Source of the DNA: Ectocarpus siliculosus
Lineage: Eukaryota > Sar > Phaeophyceae > Ectocarpales > Ectocarpaceae
Assembly (NCBI GenBank): GCA_000310025.1
Contig: FN649750.1
Coordinates: 1,187,038-1,251,037 of the forward strand
Length of the DNA stretch: 64,000 bases
Reading direction: 5' to 3'
Shown here one piece after another: positions 11,697 through 25,062 of this stretch; the first letter of the stretch is position 1; the number at the start of each line of letters is the position of its first letter. Position numbers and translations under genes: made by a program. A model generated the notes under the pieces. The model did not search any database, had not been told where the DNA came from, and worked only from the letters and a program-made list of their open reading frames with translations.

Positions 11697-13706
11697 TTAC
11701 CCACCCCCCCTTCGCCTCATGCGTGAGTTCACCTGATAGCCAACGGCCAATGCGGACAACCCGCACACGACCAGAGATGCAAACAGCACCAGGGCACCGT
11801 CGGCTCCGTCCCCGTCCAAAGCAACCTGCCGTATTTTATATTTTGGTTTCACGTGACTTGTTTCGCTTCCAAGGATCTGGGTACCACACGATGAAGACAG
11901 CGTATGCCGAGAGCGAACGCACGCGCGAAGGATCCGATACGTCGCCCCCATCCATTTCGCAGTGTTTCAAGGCCAATCTTCTGCTCTGCTGCCAGACCCC
12001 AATTTTTCTAATTGTCCGGGTTTTTATATCGTCCTATCTGCTTTGCCGTCAACCGCTGTGCACCCCATCGCACAAAGCAGGGTCGAATCTAGCGTAGCAA
12101 TCAAGAACAGTTCCTCCCTGGGAAGACAAGCACGGCTTTGAACCATCTGTAGGCCCATCCTTCAAAGCACAAAGACAACGATCCATCCGTTGAGCGACGG
12201 CGCCATCTTCAGTGGTACGACACTCCCGTTCAGTGTCGTGTAGGCAGCAAGCACATACCGTACCATATCAACAGGCCGGGGCAATCCAGACCTCGACTAT
12301 CCGAGCACGACATCCCAAAGGCAGGAAGTATGTCTTGCGATAGGAGCGACGACGTTGGAAATGATCTGAAAAGGCCAGTTGTTGCTGCTCCTACGTTGCC
12401 AAGAACCATGGACGCTGGGTGTGTGGAATCGTGCACAACTTGACGCTGGACGACAGCCACGGCGCTGTAAAACATGCAAACAACAGCCTCCACGAGGTGC
12501 GATAGCAGGTTCTTCCTCCAGTCGTGGCCTTCCACCATGCGAAGCCAACCTCCCTTTCCTTCACCAATACGCTCTTCTGCCTTTACCTTCCCCGCACGCA
12601 CCTCCTCCGCTCGCAACCCGTACGCCAAGGCCACTGTTACGCACAGCCAGCTCGGTACGATGGATCCCCACAAGCTCAGCTGTAGGCTCCCCCCCGCCGC
12701 CGGCGCTATCGCCCACGCAATGCCAACGTCTACCCAAGCCCACGCTGGAGTACCAGCGGCGTCACCTCCCTCGACCCCGCTTCCGCTAGTGGTATTTGCG
12801 CTATCCGCTTCCGAGGATATCCCACGCCACATAATGTGAGAAAGAGACCAGACAATAAAGCAAAGCAGAGAGATCCCGTTGCAAGCTCTCCGAGTGTCTC
12901 GCAAGAACGCCTTCACCAGCAAGGACGACAGGGTGGGGGTGGGCGCACAGACCGAGTGTCAGCTGGAGGATTGAACGGTCATTCAGTTTGGCAGCGTGCG
13001 GAAGGAATCCCGTGCATGCAATGCGACTGAAGGGATAGCGTTTTCCCGTAGCGCCACACCCCGTGCCATGACAAATCTCAGAGGTACGCTCGACCACACA
13101 AAAATGTGCCACAACTGCCAGACGTTCCACGCAACAATCGTCGGGACTGGAAAACCACGAGTCTTTGAATACTGCCATGGTACACTAGCTTCCATCACCC
13201 AAGAATCGCCCCTACCCCGAGATTCAGAAGCTCCTGGGTAAACAGAGAAGCCCTGCCGCCTTTGTATCGGTTGAGTTTGGGAGATTCGAAATGAGCGCCA
13301 GCCCAGAGTTGGTAAAGGTCACAGACTCGATGGCCTTTGGGACCCCCGAGGGATTCTTTCTCCAACGAATGTAGCATCTACGGTACAGATTCTGCAATTA
13401 GACAAGCTTCAACTGCAAAAGAACTAGAGTTACGAGGACGTTAGGAGAAGTCGACGCGATCACCGCGCGTTGTGTTACATACTCTGCCGAATAAATGTCA
13501 CCTCGAAATGACCTTCGCACCTTCGTAAACGTGCTCATGAACCATAAGAGGCCTATGATCGCGACGCTGATTCTCCCTAGGGCTAGGTCCACAAGCCCGC
13601 TTCGCTGCAGCAGCAAGCATGACGCCGTAGTCGACGCCACGAGAAACACCGATAGAACACGCGAGAGCGCCACGCGTCGGGTCACCGCCAAGCGATCCTG
13701 CTTCGC
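11697..13706 (-). CDS. Unrecognised multi-pass membrane protein
   Basis: Four exons join in phase 0: 13521-13706, 12395-12910, 11890-11988 and 11697-11825 with a TAA stop. This gives 309 residues. The first exon could instead be extended without a splice to an ATG at 13805, adding 33 residues. Hydrophobic segments in order include VLSVFLVASTTASCLLL, ISVAIIGLLWFMSTF, ISLLCFIVWSLSHIMW, a long stretch around IVPSWLCVTVALAYGL, LVEAVVCMFYSAVAVV and LVLFASLVVCGLSALAVGY. That is six or seven likely membrane passes. A charged loop (EEVRAGKVKAEER) follows the fourth, and a short basic tail (SRMRRRGGG) ends the protein. I do not recognise the family. The third exon's donor (ATC/GTGTGG) is weak, so that junction is the least certain. 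The gene diverges from the plus-strand genes to its right. Confidence 0.55.
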
Positions 13707-13806
13707 CTGTGCGATTGGCTGGTGGGTCGGGTTCCGTGTTACCCCCGCGCGCATCGGCGAGAGCGAGAGCGAGAGACAAGGCATTTCTGTGAGTGGGTTG
13801 TTCACG

Positions 13807-15573
13807 TTGCACTACCGTGATTGACACCAAAAACGCCCCGGCGGAATTGTGCGTTCTACGAAGTGGGTTCTTGGGAGACGAACCAAGGGGGTTGACGCAG
13901 GAAAATGAAATATACTGGTTCTTGCTGCTGCGCACCATGCACCACGTGCAGAACGTAGAGCAGCTTTGCCTACACTTGATGGTAGGCACGTGATGTTGAA
14001 GAGTAAACAGATAAAGAGCGAAAAGAGATACCTCCCCTCCTTCCTTCAGCAAAAGGTGTCCATTTCACCCCCACGATCCAACAAGGTGGGTGCTTGTAAT
14101 GCCGTGCGATTGTAGTGCTGGGGCAAAGAATGGGTACTACGGATTCTCGGTACTCACGATTGTTGAGGCGGTGGTGCCGGTCTATCCGGCATGTTGCACA
14201 CGCTGTGATTGACTACATATGTCGCCGTGTGTTCGAACAATGCGGTGTTCGGCATGTGGTGCCCCACCCTCGAACGGTTTTGTCAAACTGTACATATGCT
14301 GTTGTCTTTCTTTCCAAAGTTCCTCAATAAAATTAGCTTGCAAAAAACTTCCTTGTTGTTGTAGATCTTCCTCTAACTTTCGTCGAATCACGTTATTTTT
14401 CAGCCGGTAGACATACTGACTATGCATGGCAGTAATCAATCTCCTCGACTGGCACTACGCAGTCTGTAGTGGACGACAGTCCATAGGCTACAGTCAGACA
14501 TAGATTAGTCTATGAAATATCGATTGTGGACGCGAGAAGGCATCCTACGAGGCTCCGATGCTTGGTTAGGCCAATCTACTGGTGTATGCTCGGCAGACTG
14601 CCTGAGGGCACTCACTGCCTATTCACTCCTACATACGTCGTGTAAGTAGCCTATGTAGACCATACAACACCACGCTGCTATGGAATGCGGTTCTTCCACT
14701 CAGTCTACATCACCTTGTTGCTGTATATCGGCACTACATGTACTGCTGTACGCCCTCCCACAGATAAGTAGAAGTAGATGCTACGCCACGGCGGATATTA
14801 AACGAGTCTATAGCTATGCCCTGTTGTAACAGGCCGACAGATGGACCTCCAGGGGCCGTAGCTGCAAAGGTTGGGTTATGTGTATTTTCGTCCTACAATA
14901 CTGCCGTATTTATTTCAGCATTTTAGCCCTCGGTATCATGCCGCAGCAAGAAAAGTGCCGCCGCTGTACACCGAGTTCAAACACCAACGCGGCTTCGCCT
15001 ACACGGGCTCTGCTTCTGCATATACGATGACCTAATTACACCTGCACTTGTACCACTGCTTCGCCGTTCGGATCGCTATTCATACCTCGACCAACGTGGC
15101 TCGTAGCCGAGAAATCCTGTGCTGGCTCCCGGTTGAGGGCCGCTTGTCATCGATCGCTGCAGCACTCCCTGGCCCATTGTTCTCCGTTTGGGACGTTCCG
15201 TCCGCGGCATGGGGATGCATCTATCTCTTAGCCTCTATGTCTAAGCCTACGTTGGTGCCTTGGGCTCATCTCCGTGGGATCCGGCTATCCTCGCCCGCCT
15301 CCCACGCTGGCTTGACGGCTAGCCTATCCAAACGCGGCGTATATGCCATCATCGACGGCCATTATGTCCGACCTTGTCGACGAAAAAACTGAAACGTCTT
15401 TTTCGCATGCGGGTGGAAACCTCGCAGGCTTTCATATGTACTGATATTCAGTCATGTCTCCAAGCGGCGCTCGAGCACACACGGCGCAGCGGCACTAGAG
15501 ACACGCAGAGGGCAGCACCGCTTCGACTTAACTCGCAGGAAAGCCAACATCACCCTTGCAGCATTACGTCAGC
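13807..15573. other. No supported gene
   Basis: The stretch has a composition unlike its surroundings, rich in CTAC/GTAG words and relatively AT-rich. A minus-strand ORF of 86 codons at 14182-14439 (contains RRKLEEDLQQQGSFLQANF) looks protein-like but has no recognisable domain and no clear splice partners. A plus-strand ORF of 114 codons at 15048-15392 is equally unassigned. Decayed mobile DNA is possible but no terminal repeats or polymerase motifs were seen. Confidence 0.4.
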
Positions 15574-16018
15574 CGGGAGCGCAGCGCGGCAGGCACGCTA
15601 GCCGAGACATTTGGGAACGTTCTGGATGCGGTGCGGAGTTTTGCCGGAGAACATTTGATAGCACAGAGGTTGCACTCTCCACGTTTCCTGGTTGCACCCC
15701 GCGAAGACAGAAAGCGCAAGCACAGCTCGCGCGGCGAGGAGCAGGCTTGGAGGTTTTCTACCCCGAATCCACAGGCGTGCCTGGGTGGTTTGACGCAGGC
15801 AGCGGCAGGTACTGCGGCTGCGCCAAGGTTGAGGAAGAGCGAGTTCAACTTTCCCAACGACACGTACTCGTTCTGCCTTGTGCAACCAAGCAGCAGCAGC
15901 AGCAGCAGCAAGAGCATGCAAGAGCAGGTCGTAGACGAGTCTCGTGGCCCTTACTTCCCCTTCAACAGGAGGGAGACCTACCCGAAGCGGTTGAAGGTGG
16001 ACTTCAGGAGGCTCCCGG
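15574..16018 (+). CDS. Candidate coding exon, possibly 5' part of the SGF29 gene
   Basis: An acceptor (CACCCTTGCAG) at 15571-15573 and a donor (CCG/GTGCGT) after 16018 bound an open frame of about 148 codons. It has a Ser run from AGC triplets and basic stretches (EDRKRKHSSRGEE, RRETYPKRLKVDF). It ends in phase 0 and would join in frame to an acceptor at 17378-17379, which opens the first SGF29 exon further upstream. The minus strand is also open, giving a leucine run. Nothing in it resembles the N-terminal coiled coil of animal SGF29, so it may be a separate gene or not coding. Confidence 0.3.
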
Positions 16019-17441
16019 TGCGTGTGTGTGTGTGTCTCTCTTTGGTATTGGGTGTGCGTGACACGCAGACATCTCCCATGTCGAGATGATTACATCCCGT
16101 GTTCCCAGTTGAAGCGTTCATTTTTTGTATTTGCCGTTTATTTGCCTTGCCGACGGTGGGCACGCAGGGAAGCTAGCGACCGCTCGCAGCAATCCCGATC
16201 CCTTGCTAGTCGCCTCCTACTCTGGGACGGCTACTCCAGAGCTGCTGCTGCGGCAGCAGCACTGAACCCTGTTGCAATAATTGATGAGAAGTTTGACCCT
16301 GCCCCGGATTGTTCTGTGTGCGCCCGTCAAATCAACCATTGTGATGATCTCCGTCATGCAATCATCATCATCTTCGCGGCGACACATGGGAACAACAACA
16401 CCACAGACGAGCACCTTGCTGACGTACACAGCCCACCACGACCTCCATGTTCGCCCGGACAGCACTCACGAAGAGCTCGCCATTGCAACAGCTAGGTGGG
16501 CGCATGACATCGGTGCCCCGTTTTCTGATCTGTCTGCCGCTGGCGCGCCAGACTTTTTGCTTTTGGACAAGTATTTTCTCGAAAAAATCAAATTTAAATG
16601 CATGCGAACATCAACGACCCTCCACGTTGCTGCTGTAGCCTGGTTGGCCCTCTCGCGTTAGCAAGGTTTACGTCAACTGTCCCACGACTAGCGCTGTGGT
16701 ATTGCCGTCTTCTGTAGTAGTCGTCCATAACACGGTTGCTAGATACAGCTTCCTCCTCCTCCCTCCATGGTTGGCGAACTCTTCGCCCGAAAACAGCAGT
16801 GCGCATATAAAAATTTACGCGACGAAAAATTCTCGGCGAAATTTACCACCTGAAATATCTCGTCGTGCATGCATACAGCGTACATGTGTGCATATGTGTG
16901 TTGTAGCTGTCCCGCATACTTTGTACCAGGTAGGCGTTAGTCTACACGCGTTTGTTACACTTCTGACGAAGCGGCCGGGGTCACGCATGAACTTTTTAAA
17001 TTATTTCGTTTATTTTTTGCTTTGTTTTTGTGCCCTGCACCGTTCTTCCTGCGCTAGACTACAGTATTTCCCTCAAATATCTCTGCTGCTGTAGCATAGT
17101 TTTTGCTCCAACTGTCTACAAGTACACATCATCCTTCCTTTGCCGCCATCGACCGTGAACTCGAGAGGCGCGAGTCTTCGCAAATATATATTTTTTCCAC
17201 ACCAGCTCCTTTGATCGATTGCAATGTGTGCACGAAAAAGTGTAATAAAAGATAGATGGGCTACTTATAGTCATGGTCTCTTTACATCAAAACCACACCG
17301 GCGGTGTTCACGTAGTCCCTATCCGATATCCCCTACCATTCCTCAAGCCAGAATATCCAAACCACACCCCCAACACTAGGAGAGAAAAAAAAAAGGTACC
17401 ACATTGATTGAATCAAACCGCCCCGACCACAACACGCGCAG

Positions 17442-18633
17442 GCATTTCGCCGCGTGGCGCATCAACGAAGAGTCCATCATGCGCAGCTTCTGCCAAGGCC
17501 TGGCCTCCTCCACCATCGGCACCCCGACCCGCACCCTCGGCGACGCCGAGAACAACAAGCGAAAGCGCCTCGACTCCCTAGACCGAGATCTCAACATCGT
17601 GCCCCCGTCCCCGGAGCTGCTCGGCCTGGCCAACGCCGCTGCCGCCAGCGTTGGCCGCGGTAGCCGGAGAGACCCCCACCACAAGAGCTCCTCCAATCCG
17701 CGCAGCCCCCCGCGCAGCAGAAGTCGGGGGGGCGCCGCGAACAGCAACGGTGGCGGCGGTGCTAGAGACCGCGCTAGTGACAGACGGGGAGACGACGGGG
17801 GTCTTGGCCTCCTCGCGCAGGGCGCGGCTTCGTCTTCTTCTTTGTTCACCCACAGGCCTGTTGTCTTCGACACCGCCGAGCAGGTGGGGAGAGACGAAAC
17901 TCTTTTTTTGGGGGTGGGTCAAAGAACGCTGGCTGGATGTTTGCGAGTTTGATTTGTTTGGTGTGGATGTCGTTGCACTGGTGCCTATGTTCGCCATGCC
18001 TTTGTGGCTGGCATGTGCGCATCAGAATGGCTTGTGTAGGATGAGTCGCCGGGAGGGGTGCCACTGTCGTCCGCACGTTCTGGGTTGTTTTTCTTGGCTG
18101 TTGTGGTACATTTTCGTCGCTGTGACCAAGGAGACTATTTAGTCAGGCATGCGGTGGAAGGCAGTGGTGGAGACAAGGCCTTCGCGATGCAAAGATTCCA
18201 GAAGCAATAGCAGAAGCAGCAACAAGGCTATGCCTGGCAATGGCTGACACAGCTTCTGTTGTCGATATTTGTTCTCGGTGACTACACTCGTTGTCGTTGT
18301 CCGAAACACCGATGGTGATGGGCAGATACGGGATAAGAGGCGCGCGGTAGACGGCACGTATGGCTCCTTGTGTTCAGGCCGGCAAGCTGGAAGAACAATT
18401 GATTGCACCTGTGTACGCACCAGTTGGACAGATTGTGGACTGCTCCGGATGGTTCCACCGCGTTTGTCGTTGTATTGGCACGTTGATGGTGCCCCAGTAT
18501 TGACCATGTCTGCGTTGTTGTCGTGCTTCGCCTCTTCTCCCTTTGTTTCTGCTGGTTGTTTCTGTCTCTCGCTCTGCCTCCCTGCTTCTCTCTCTCTGCC
18601 TGCTCTCCTTCTCTCGCTCTGCCTCCCTGCTTC

Positions 18634-18670
<37 letters not shown>

Positions 18671-21600
18671 GTTTCTCTCTCTCTCTACCCCTTCCCGCCC
18701 CTCTCTCTCTCTCCCTCTCATTGCTGCAGGTTGCTGCCTACGTCTCGGGAGCGTGGATCCTTGCTCGCGTCGTTCAGCACAAGGGATACGGCAAGGTAAC
18801 GACAGAGATGTACACGAACACCCATTTCGAACGTGTCAGCTGACAGGAGCCGTGTCATTCCACCCACGATAACGACCACAACAGCAACAACATACTCACC
18901 TTGAACGTAACGCAACCACTGCCAGCAGCGCCAAGAACAAACGCAGCAGCATCAGTACTCACTCAGAGCATGTGTTTTGCCGATATCCATACCGGCCGCA
19001 AACGTATTGCGCAGTGTCGGAGAGACGTTGTGCTTGCTTTGTGCTCACACAAACCTAGCACGAAGAGACGGTCGTTGCATCCCTTATCGAAATTTCATGG
19101 CAGTGGTTCGGCATGGCGAACGTTTCTTGCTAGTCCCTACCATGCTCGACGCTTGTCGCTACGCATGCCCTTGTGACCAACGTACGCACACGTTTTTTTC
19201 TGTCCCATGGAATGCACGCGTGCTCGTACCAGTCGTTTCCACGCATTATGGATGTGGTGCGTTGTCCTCTTGTTGGCGTGATGCGAGTCGAATGATATTT
19301 GATTGTCGGAAGTAGAAAATATGCGAGTATTGCTCAACAAGGTGTCGGGATACTTTGAATTTCGCATCCTGCTGTGGTTTAGCTCTTTCGGTTCTCATGT
19401 TGCAAGACTCGCGCGCGAATTTATTACTAGAGATACTCTCGAACTACAACATCTCGAATTAATTGAGAATATGCGCCTCGGGCGAAATACGGACGATGAA
19501 AGCAGGTGGAGCTCCACGACGAAGACGACGCTTCCCACGTCTTCGAACTCCCTATCAGCCAAGTCAGGCACCTGGAAGACTTGTCTTCGGACCTGGGCAA
19601 GGTGAGAGAGATGTAAAGAGAAAGGGAGAGGACAAGTAATAATTCTATAAACAGGGGGAATTACGGAGTAACAGCGCTGCTGCTTGAGATGAGGCGGGTT
19701 TCGACCAAGCGTGTGTCAGAGAGCGGCATGCTTGTTGACTGTGCTTGCTGCTGCGCCGATCAGAGGGTGGAAAGCAGACATGTTGCACCTGCATGCAAGA
19801 GCGACAAGCGGGTACTTTTGCGTTATGGTTTAGGCTTGGGAGTCCGAGGTGCTGGGTGGAAGAGGGTATTGTTCTATTACTATTGCTTGTAATGAGAACA
19901 GTCGAGGCTGCGCAGGAAGGTTCGAAGGTGTGTGCGTGAGAGAGAGAGAGGGCCACGGATGGGCGGTGAGGGGGGCTTCGATTTTTGTTTTTGTCTTCAC
20001 GGCCAACCTCAAATGGTGTCTGGTTTGACAGGTACAGTATTGCTGTCAAGGCCGACGTACAGTACATCCCATTGTCGATGTTGGTACGGAAATGAAGGTG
20101 ACATGTCTAGAGTTGCCGCAGAGTGTACTAGGGTATACCCCAAAATTTGGTTGATGTGGGTGATGCTGATTTTTCCCTCCCAACTCGCATCCTTCCTTAT
20201 GGTTTCGCAACCGGTCGGTCCCACGGCGTTCTTCTCGTCGCGTGTCGTTCGCATCGTCACTTTCATCTCTTCGCCACCACCTGGCGTTGAGGGCCGAGAA
20301 CCCTTTCTGGTGATCGTTCTCGCTGTGCTCCCCCACCCCCCTGTTCGATCTCGTTTGGGTTCTCCTCGCTGCTTATCGGTTCATGGCGTTCAGGCCGAAC
20401 CCTTCCTGATTCTCGTTCCCAGGTTGCCCTCCGTGTCGTTTTGATTCTCCTCTATGCTTATCGGTTAATGGCGGTCAGGCCGAACCCTTCCTGATTCTCG
20501 TTCCCACCTTGCCCTCCCTGCCGTTCTCGTCGTCCTCCCTGATTACATCGGTTACACTCAGCATGACAAGGTCTTGGCGGTGTTTCCCGACACGACCATC
20601 TTCTACTGCGCGACGGTCGCCAAGGACTCGCCTCGCATGGATGGCAACACCAAGGTGGGCGTGCAATTTTTGTCAATCCCAGCAGGGCGGGTGGGGCTGG
20701 GCGGGACGTTGCGTTGTTTCGTACGCGGTCGTCCAAGGTTCCGCCCACGAGGTCCCTCGCTGAAACCGATATCAACTTCTGCATACAAGTGTACGTCCTT
20801 TGTGCACCTTCAACGACTGCCCTCTCGATCTAGCGCTCCTTCAACGTTTGGCATGCATGCGGGTGTTGTTTGACGAATGCGTGTACGGTTGAACGCGTTA
20901 CGCCTGTGACCACAAGTGCGATACAATTTCGTGAAGAGAGTGACATAGGCGGTTCTGGACACCACAGAGGTGGAAATGTGTGTGCGTGTGTGTTTTGTGG
21001 AGAGATCGCATTGTGATGCGTGCTACCGCAAAAGGGCACCGTGTGTCGTTTGGAAGGAGAGGCGTTACCTACCCCGGGTGATGCAGCCTCGACTCGCCCG
21101 CCTCGCGACTGAAGACTGTTCGCCAAGCATTCCTATATGATCCTGAATGGTCCGATCGCCCCCGTTGGTGTGTCAAGATTCTGTCCTCTTGGAAGGGATC
21201 GAAGTGACCACAGCAGCGGGCGGAGAAAAGACGGCCGTTCTAAAGAAGCGTACATTCGCCATTGGTTGTCCCTCGTGACACGACGATGAGACTTGAAGGG
21301 CTCACTGAGCCTCCCTCTCTTGGTGCGCACGGATTAAAAATGGAAGTTATCCCGAAACTAGATCAACAACCACATCGGGAGGGGGGAGAATACTCATAGC
21401 CGTGCATGCCGTAGTCGTAAGACCGTTGATTTCGCACCCCTGCAAAGCCGGGACGGAGCACGCCGGGTTCTCATCGGACCAGGCTCTCACATCACCAAGC
21501 GCGAAGCACCGTAAGGTATTCGGGGTGTCGCATGGAGGGTACGCTGCATCCTGCTGAGGGCGTTCGATATCTTGTGCTTGGTTCCTTGCATAGGGATGAC

Positions 21601-22186
21601 AGCTGCCAATGACTTGATTTCATTTCTGGCGCTTTCACCAGAGATATTTAGAAGCACGGTGTGTAACTGCCTCGAGGGTGCTTTACAAATTGACACAACG
21701 CGGTGCGATCGTCCCTCTGCGCGGAGTGAGGGTTCTCGACCCCGCAAAGCATGATCTCCTCGACCACCACCAAGGTGAACGCAATAAGAAATCGAACGCA
21801 TAAGAAAAGCGGTAACCTGGTTGTCGAGCTCGCAAAGCTACCGGCGTATTTTACAAGGTCGCTGCCAAGCGACGAAACCCCGATCCCGATATGGGTGTCA
21901 GCGTTTATTTTGTGTGTTTACTACAACATGCATACAGCTTATTTCTGTGCGAATGTTTGTTGAATGTCCAAAGGTGTTGGTGGTCTACTTCGAGGACGAC
22001 GAAGACGCTAACGGGGGGCATCAATACCGCCGCATTCCCGTGGAGCACGTTATGATCGAAGACGACGGAGGGCACGCGAACCGCCACGGCTACGCGGCTG
22101 GGGCCGGGGTGGGTGGGCGCAGCAATGGTGGCGGCACTGGCCGGAGCGAAAGGGTGAGATACTACAATGGCACTATCTGTGGTTGA
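17442..22186 (+). CDS. SGF29: SGF29 homologue, SAGA-associated tandem Tudor protein
   Basis: Exons 17442-17883, 18730-18795, 19506-19601, 20562-20654 and 21974 onward join in phase 0. From the ATG at 17479 to the TGA at 22186 the protein has 290 residues, close to the 293 I recall for human SGF29. Residues 1-135 are basic and Ser/Gly-rich. The tandem Tudor region follows: AAYVSGAWILARVVQHKGYG, then VELHDEDD (the acidic strand family members use to hold the H3 N-terminus), FPDTTIFY and VVYFEDDED. Aromatic-cage positions appear kept, with Phe for the first Tyr. SGF29 reads H3K4me2/3 and recruits the SAGA/ADA acetyltransferase module to promoters. The 3' end is ambiguous: either the TGA at 22186, or a donor after 22112 that splices in phase to the winged-helix exons at 23288. 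Introns carry TCTG repeats and a dispersed repeat. The true 5' end may be further upstream. Confidence 0.85.
18561..18720. repeat. CT-rich minisatellite with (TCTG)n core
   Basis: A repeated CTCGCTCTGCCTCCCTGCTT unit is followed by about nine TCTG units (18634-18670) and CT runs. It sits directly before the acceptor of the second SGF29 exon at 18730, so it may double as an extended polypyrimidine tract. Confidence 0.85.
21377..21897. repeat. Dispersed repeat family A, solo copy
   Basis: About 520 bases beginning after a G-rich run with TACTCATAG..CGTGCATGCCGTAGTCGT and ending CCAAGCGACGAAACCCCGAT. It is clearly homologous along its length, in the same orientation, to the tandem copies at 33741-34800. 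It lies in the SGF29 intron just before the exon at 21974. No ORF is preserved between copies and no terminal inverted repeat is seen. A weak tRNA-like segment (GTTAGACCACTGGCCTC in the other copies) hints at a SINE-like origin. Confidence 0.8.
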
Positions 22187-22898
22187 GAATGGCATTTCTT
22201 GTGTCCTCGCACTAGCAAACGAATCGAGACAATGTAGTCCTCACAAGAAGGGACGAAATCAGAAATCAGACGCTTGAGGTGCGGAGGCAAAGAGGACCTT
22301 CATCCGGACCACCGAAGGACACAACAGAGGAGTCTGTGCACGACACCACAATGATCTTCTTCCAGCCCCTCCTCTTCGTTTCGCCATCACTGAAACATCA
22401 CCCGCCCTTCGTCCATAGCCAGATAATATGGTCGCCCACTGTCGGAGACGATGTTGTGGTCGGATTAATGTTGGGGTCGTGGAGACGGGAGACCGTGCAT
22501 CATTTCCGTGTGACTCACCGCAGCCTAACACCCAGCGCGCATGACATTTGAGTGTAGCGCAAGATAAACGGCGAAGAAGAAGCTGCCCCGCATGCGGTCG
22601 TCGGGTCAGGCTCGAGCCGTTCGCGTGGTGCAGTCCCAGCAGATTGTCGTCTCTCATCAAGGAAATATCTCGATTGCCTGACTCGTTTCTCAGAGCGCAA
22701 GGTCTAGCGTTTCCGGTCGGGCTACCGGCTCCTATCGGTCACGCTCCACGTCTCCCAGGGTCAGAAACGAGTACGGGGGTGAGTTTGCTGCTCGCCGCCA
22801 TTGACATGTGTAGGTGTCGACTCTTGATTGCCATTGTAGCCGCCGCCGCCGCCGCCGCTGGTGTTCGTGCTTGTGCTACTATTTGGTTGTTTATTGTA

Positions 22899-22960
22899 GT
22901 CGTTGTTGCTGCTGCGGTTGTTGTCGTGGTCGTCGTCGTCGTCGTCGTCGTCGGTGATGG
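22899..22960. repeat. GTC/GTT trinucleotide tract
   Basis: Imperfect GTTGTTGCTGCTGCGG followed by a run of GTC triplets, in the interval between the SGF29 and winged-helix exons. It produces poly-Val and poly-Thr/Asp ORFs that are artefacts. Confidence 0.85.
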
Positions 22961-23265
22961 TGATGGGATGGTGTTGTTGGCCACCTGACGGCAACTGGTG
23001 ACCTGGGACCCGCAGTCCGTTTCCTGCTACCCATCGTCACGTATGTGGGGCCCAGCAGATGTTTTTTTGCGATACGTTGGCCCTTCCAACGGATCGGGAC
23101 ACGAGAGTGCGCAAACAGCACCAAAAGGACCGAGCGCTGCAACCATCCACGTTTGTGCGCAGGCCACAGCAGCGTGTTTCGATGCGCTAGGCGTACGCGT
23201 TCAGCAGCCACACAATACCGCACTCTCCCGCGGTTTGATTTCTAGAATCCATCTGCTGACGTGTG

Positions 23266-24989
23266 GTGATGATTCGAACGTATACAGGGGGTTCCGCGGC
23301 GGGGAGCCACCTCATGGGGGGAGCCGCATCGTTAGCCTCGAGGGCATCGGGCGGCAGCAGCGCCGTCGGAGGGGGCGGAGGAAGGGCGAGCAACGGCAAC
23401 AGGGACCAGCAGGTGGGCGGGAAAGGCACATGCTTCCTTAGACCATGTCGGAAGCAAAAGAAATCATGTCCAGTTCTGCGGTACAGATAGCACCCGCGGT
23501 TTTCAAAGTTGGCAGTGAAAAAAGCTCCAGGCTCAATATTATATCAAACATTAGGCCTTGAGCGCCATGTGTGAGCCCGGTGTGAAGGTCCCCTTACACT
23601 TGTACCTATCTATGGGCCATTTATGGCCCACAAGAGGAGCTACTGCAAGAACCCCATACTCGACCAAACATATATAATAGAGATTTTTTGGTGCGGGTAC
23701 TATGCCTTTGTGTTGTAGTGTTTCTTTAGAGAGCTGTAGACCTACGTAGCACGATGCGCGCCCACTGAGGGCACCCGATATCGGTGGCAAGCGCGTAGCA
23801 AAGATATAAAAGTTCGTTGTCTAGGGTTTGTTCAGGCTGGAAAGCACCTACGGTTACATCTACGCACACAGGGCAAACACTGTGCACACACGCCGCCCCA
23901 TCGCCAGCTGCCAGCGCTTGTGACGCGTGCCGTATCGTCTTGTGCTTGTCTTCCCTCGTTTTTGGGTTTGCAGGGGGGCAGCAAGAAGGGCGGGGCCACC
24001 TACGCAGACATGATCGCCCACGCGCTAGGCAAGGTGGAGAACGGAAAGGGCGCCTTCACCCAGATCTGCAATATCATCGAGCGGCAGTTCTCCGAGTATC
24101 TAAACTGGAAGCTCGAGAGGTACGTATGCGATATGACGCCATTAACGGCCATGAATATGGAATTCTGCAACATGGAGTGCCGCAGGCTTCCAACAAGAAT
24201 GACCTGAACCACCAAAATATGGTTTTGTTCTAGATGTATGTGTTGCGCCTGGTTTGTGTGCGTTTTCGCTGCCACTGGATGTGTTCCGTTTTGCGCATAC
24301 TGACCTGTTGTTTCGGTTCACTGTTTTTGCCGTTTTCGTGTCGTGTCGACTTTTGGTTCGTGGTTGCGGTTCGCCTTCTACCCGAGCACAGCGACGTCCG
24401 CAAGACCCCGGTGTGGAAGTCATCCGTCCGGAAGATCCTCTTCTCCAACAGCAGGTGTGTCGCGTTTTCATTTACCTTTTTCTTTGCCCCGCAGTACCTT
24501 GCGTGCCTTTTTCTAGCTTTTGTTAAACCTATGGTGTAATATTTTGCACCAATGGAGGCGCCATCCTGATGGAATGTACCTGTCACGGTGGACTGAATAC
24601 ACATTACTTCGGTATATTTCTCCTTCGTTCGCGTTGCGGCGGCTGTCATCCCTTCGTGCAGGGACTTTGAGTGCACGGCTAGCTGAAGGTTCTGTTTTCT
24701 TGTCATGGCTTGAAGTACTTGCCCCAACGTGCCCAAGTATCGAGTTGGGTCCCCGTGCTGATATCTCGGTAGAAGTCCCACAGGTTCATTGATGTGGTCT
24801 CTTTCTCGTTTTTCTCTGCGCTGGTACGGTGCGGCTGCTACTTTAGAAAGTTCGCCGAGATTCCCGAAGATTGGGATTGTTCTCGTCCACCCCGTTTTCA
24901 CAACACCCCTCCCGTTGTCACATCATCCTTGCACGCATGTCGCCCCCGCACGTCATCCATTTTTCCACGGTCGGCTCGCCTCGTTTCTT

Positions 24990-25062
<73 letters not shown>

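Noticed and set aside
15564-15917. Minus ORF with a leucine run
   Set aside because: The run comes from CAG/CTG triplets. The plus frame has better splice borders, though it is itself weak.
22759-22778. 20-base micro-exon between SGF29 and the winged-helix exons
   Set aside because: It has a good acceptor and a GTGAGT donor, but its length does not keep phase with the exon at 23288 from any SGF29 donor I could find.
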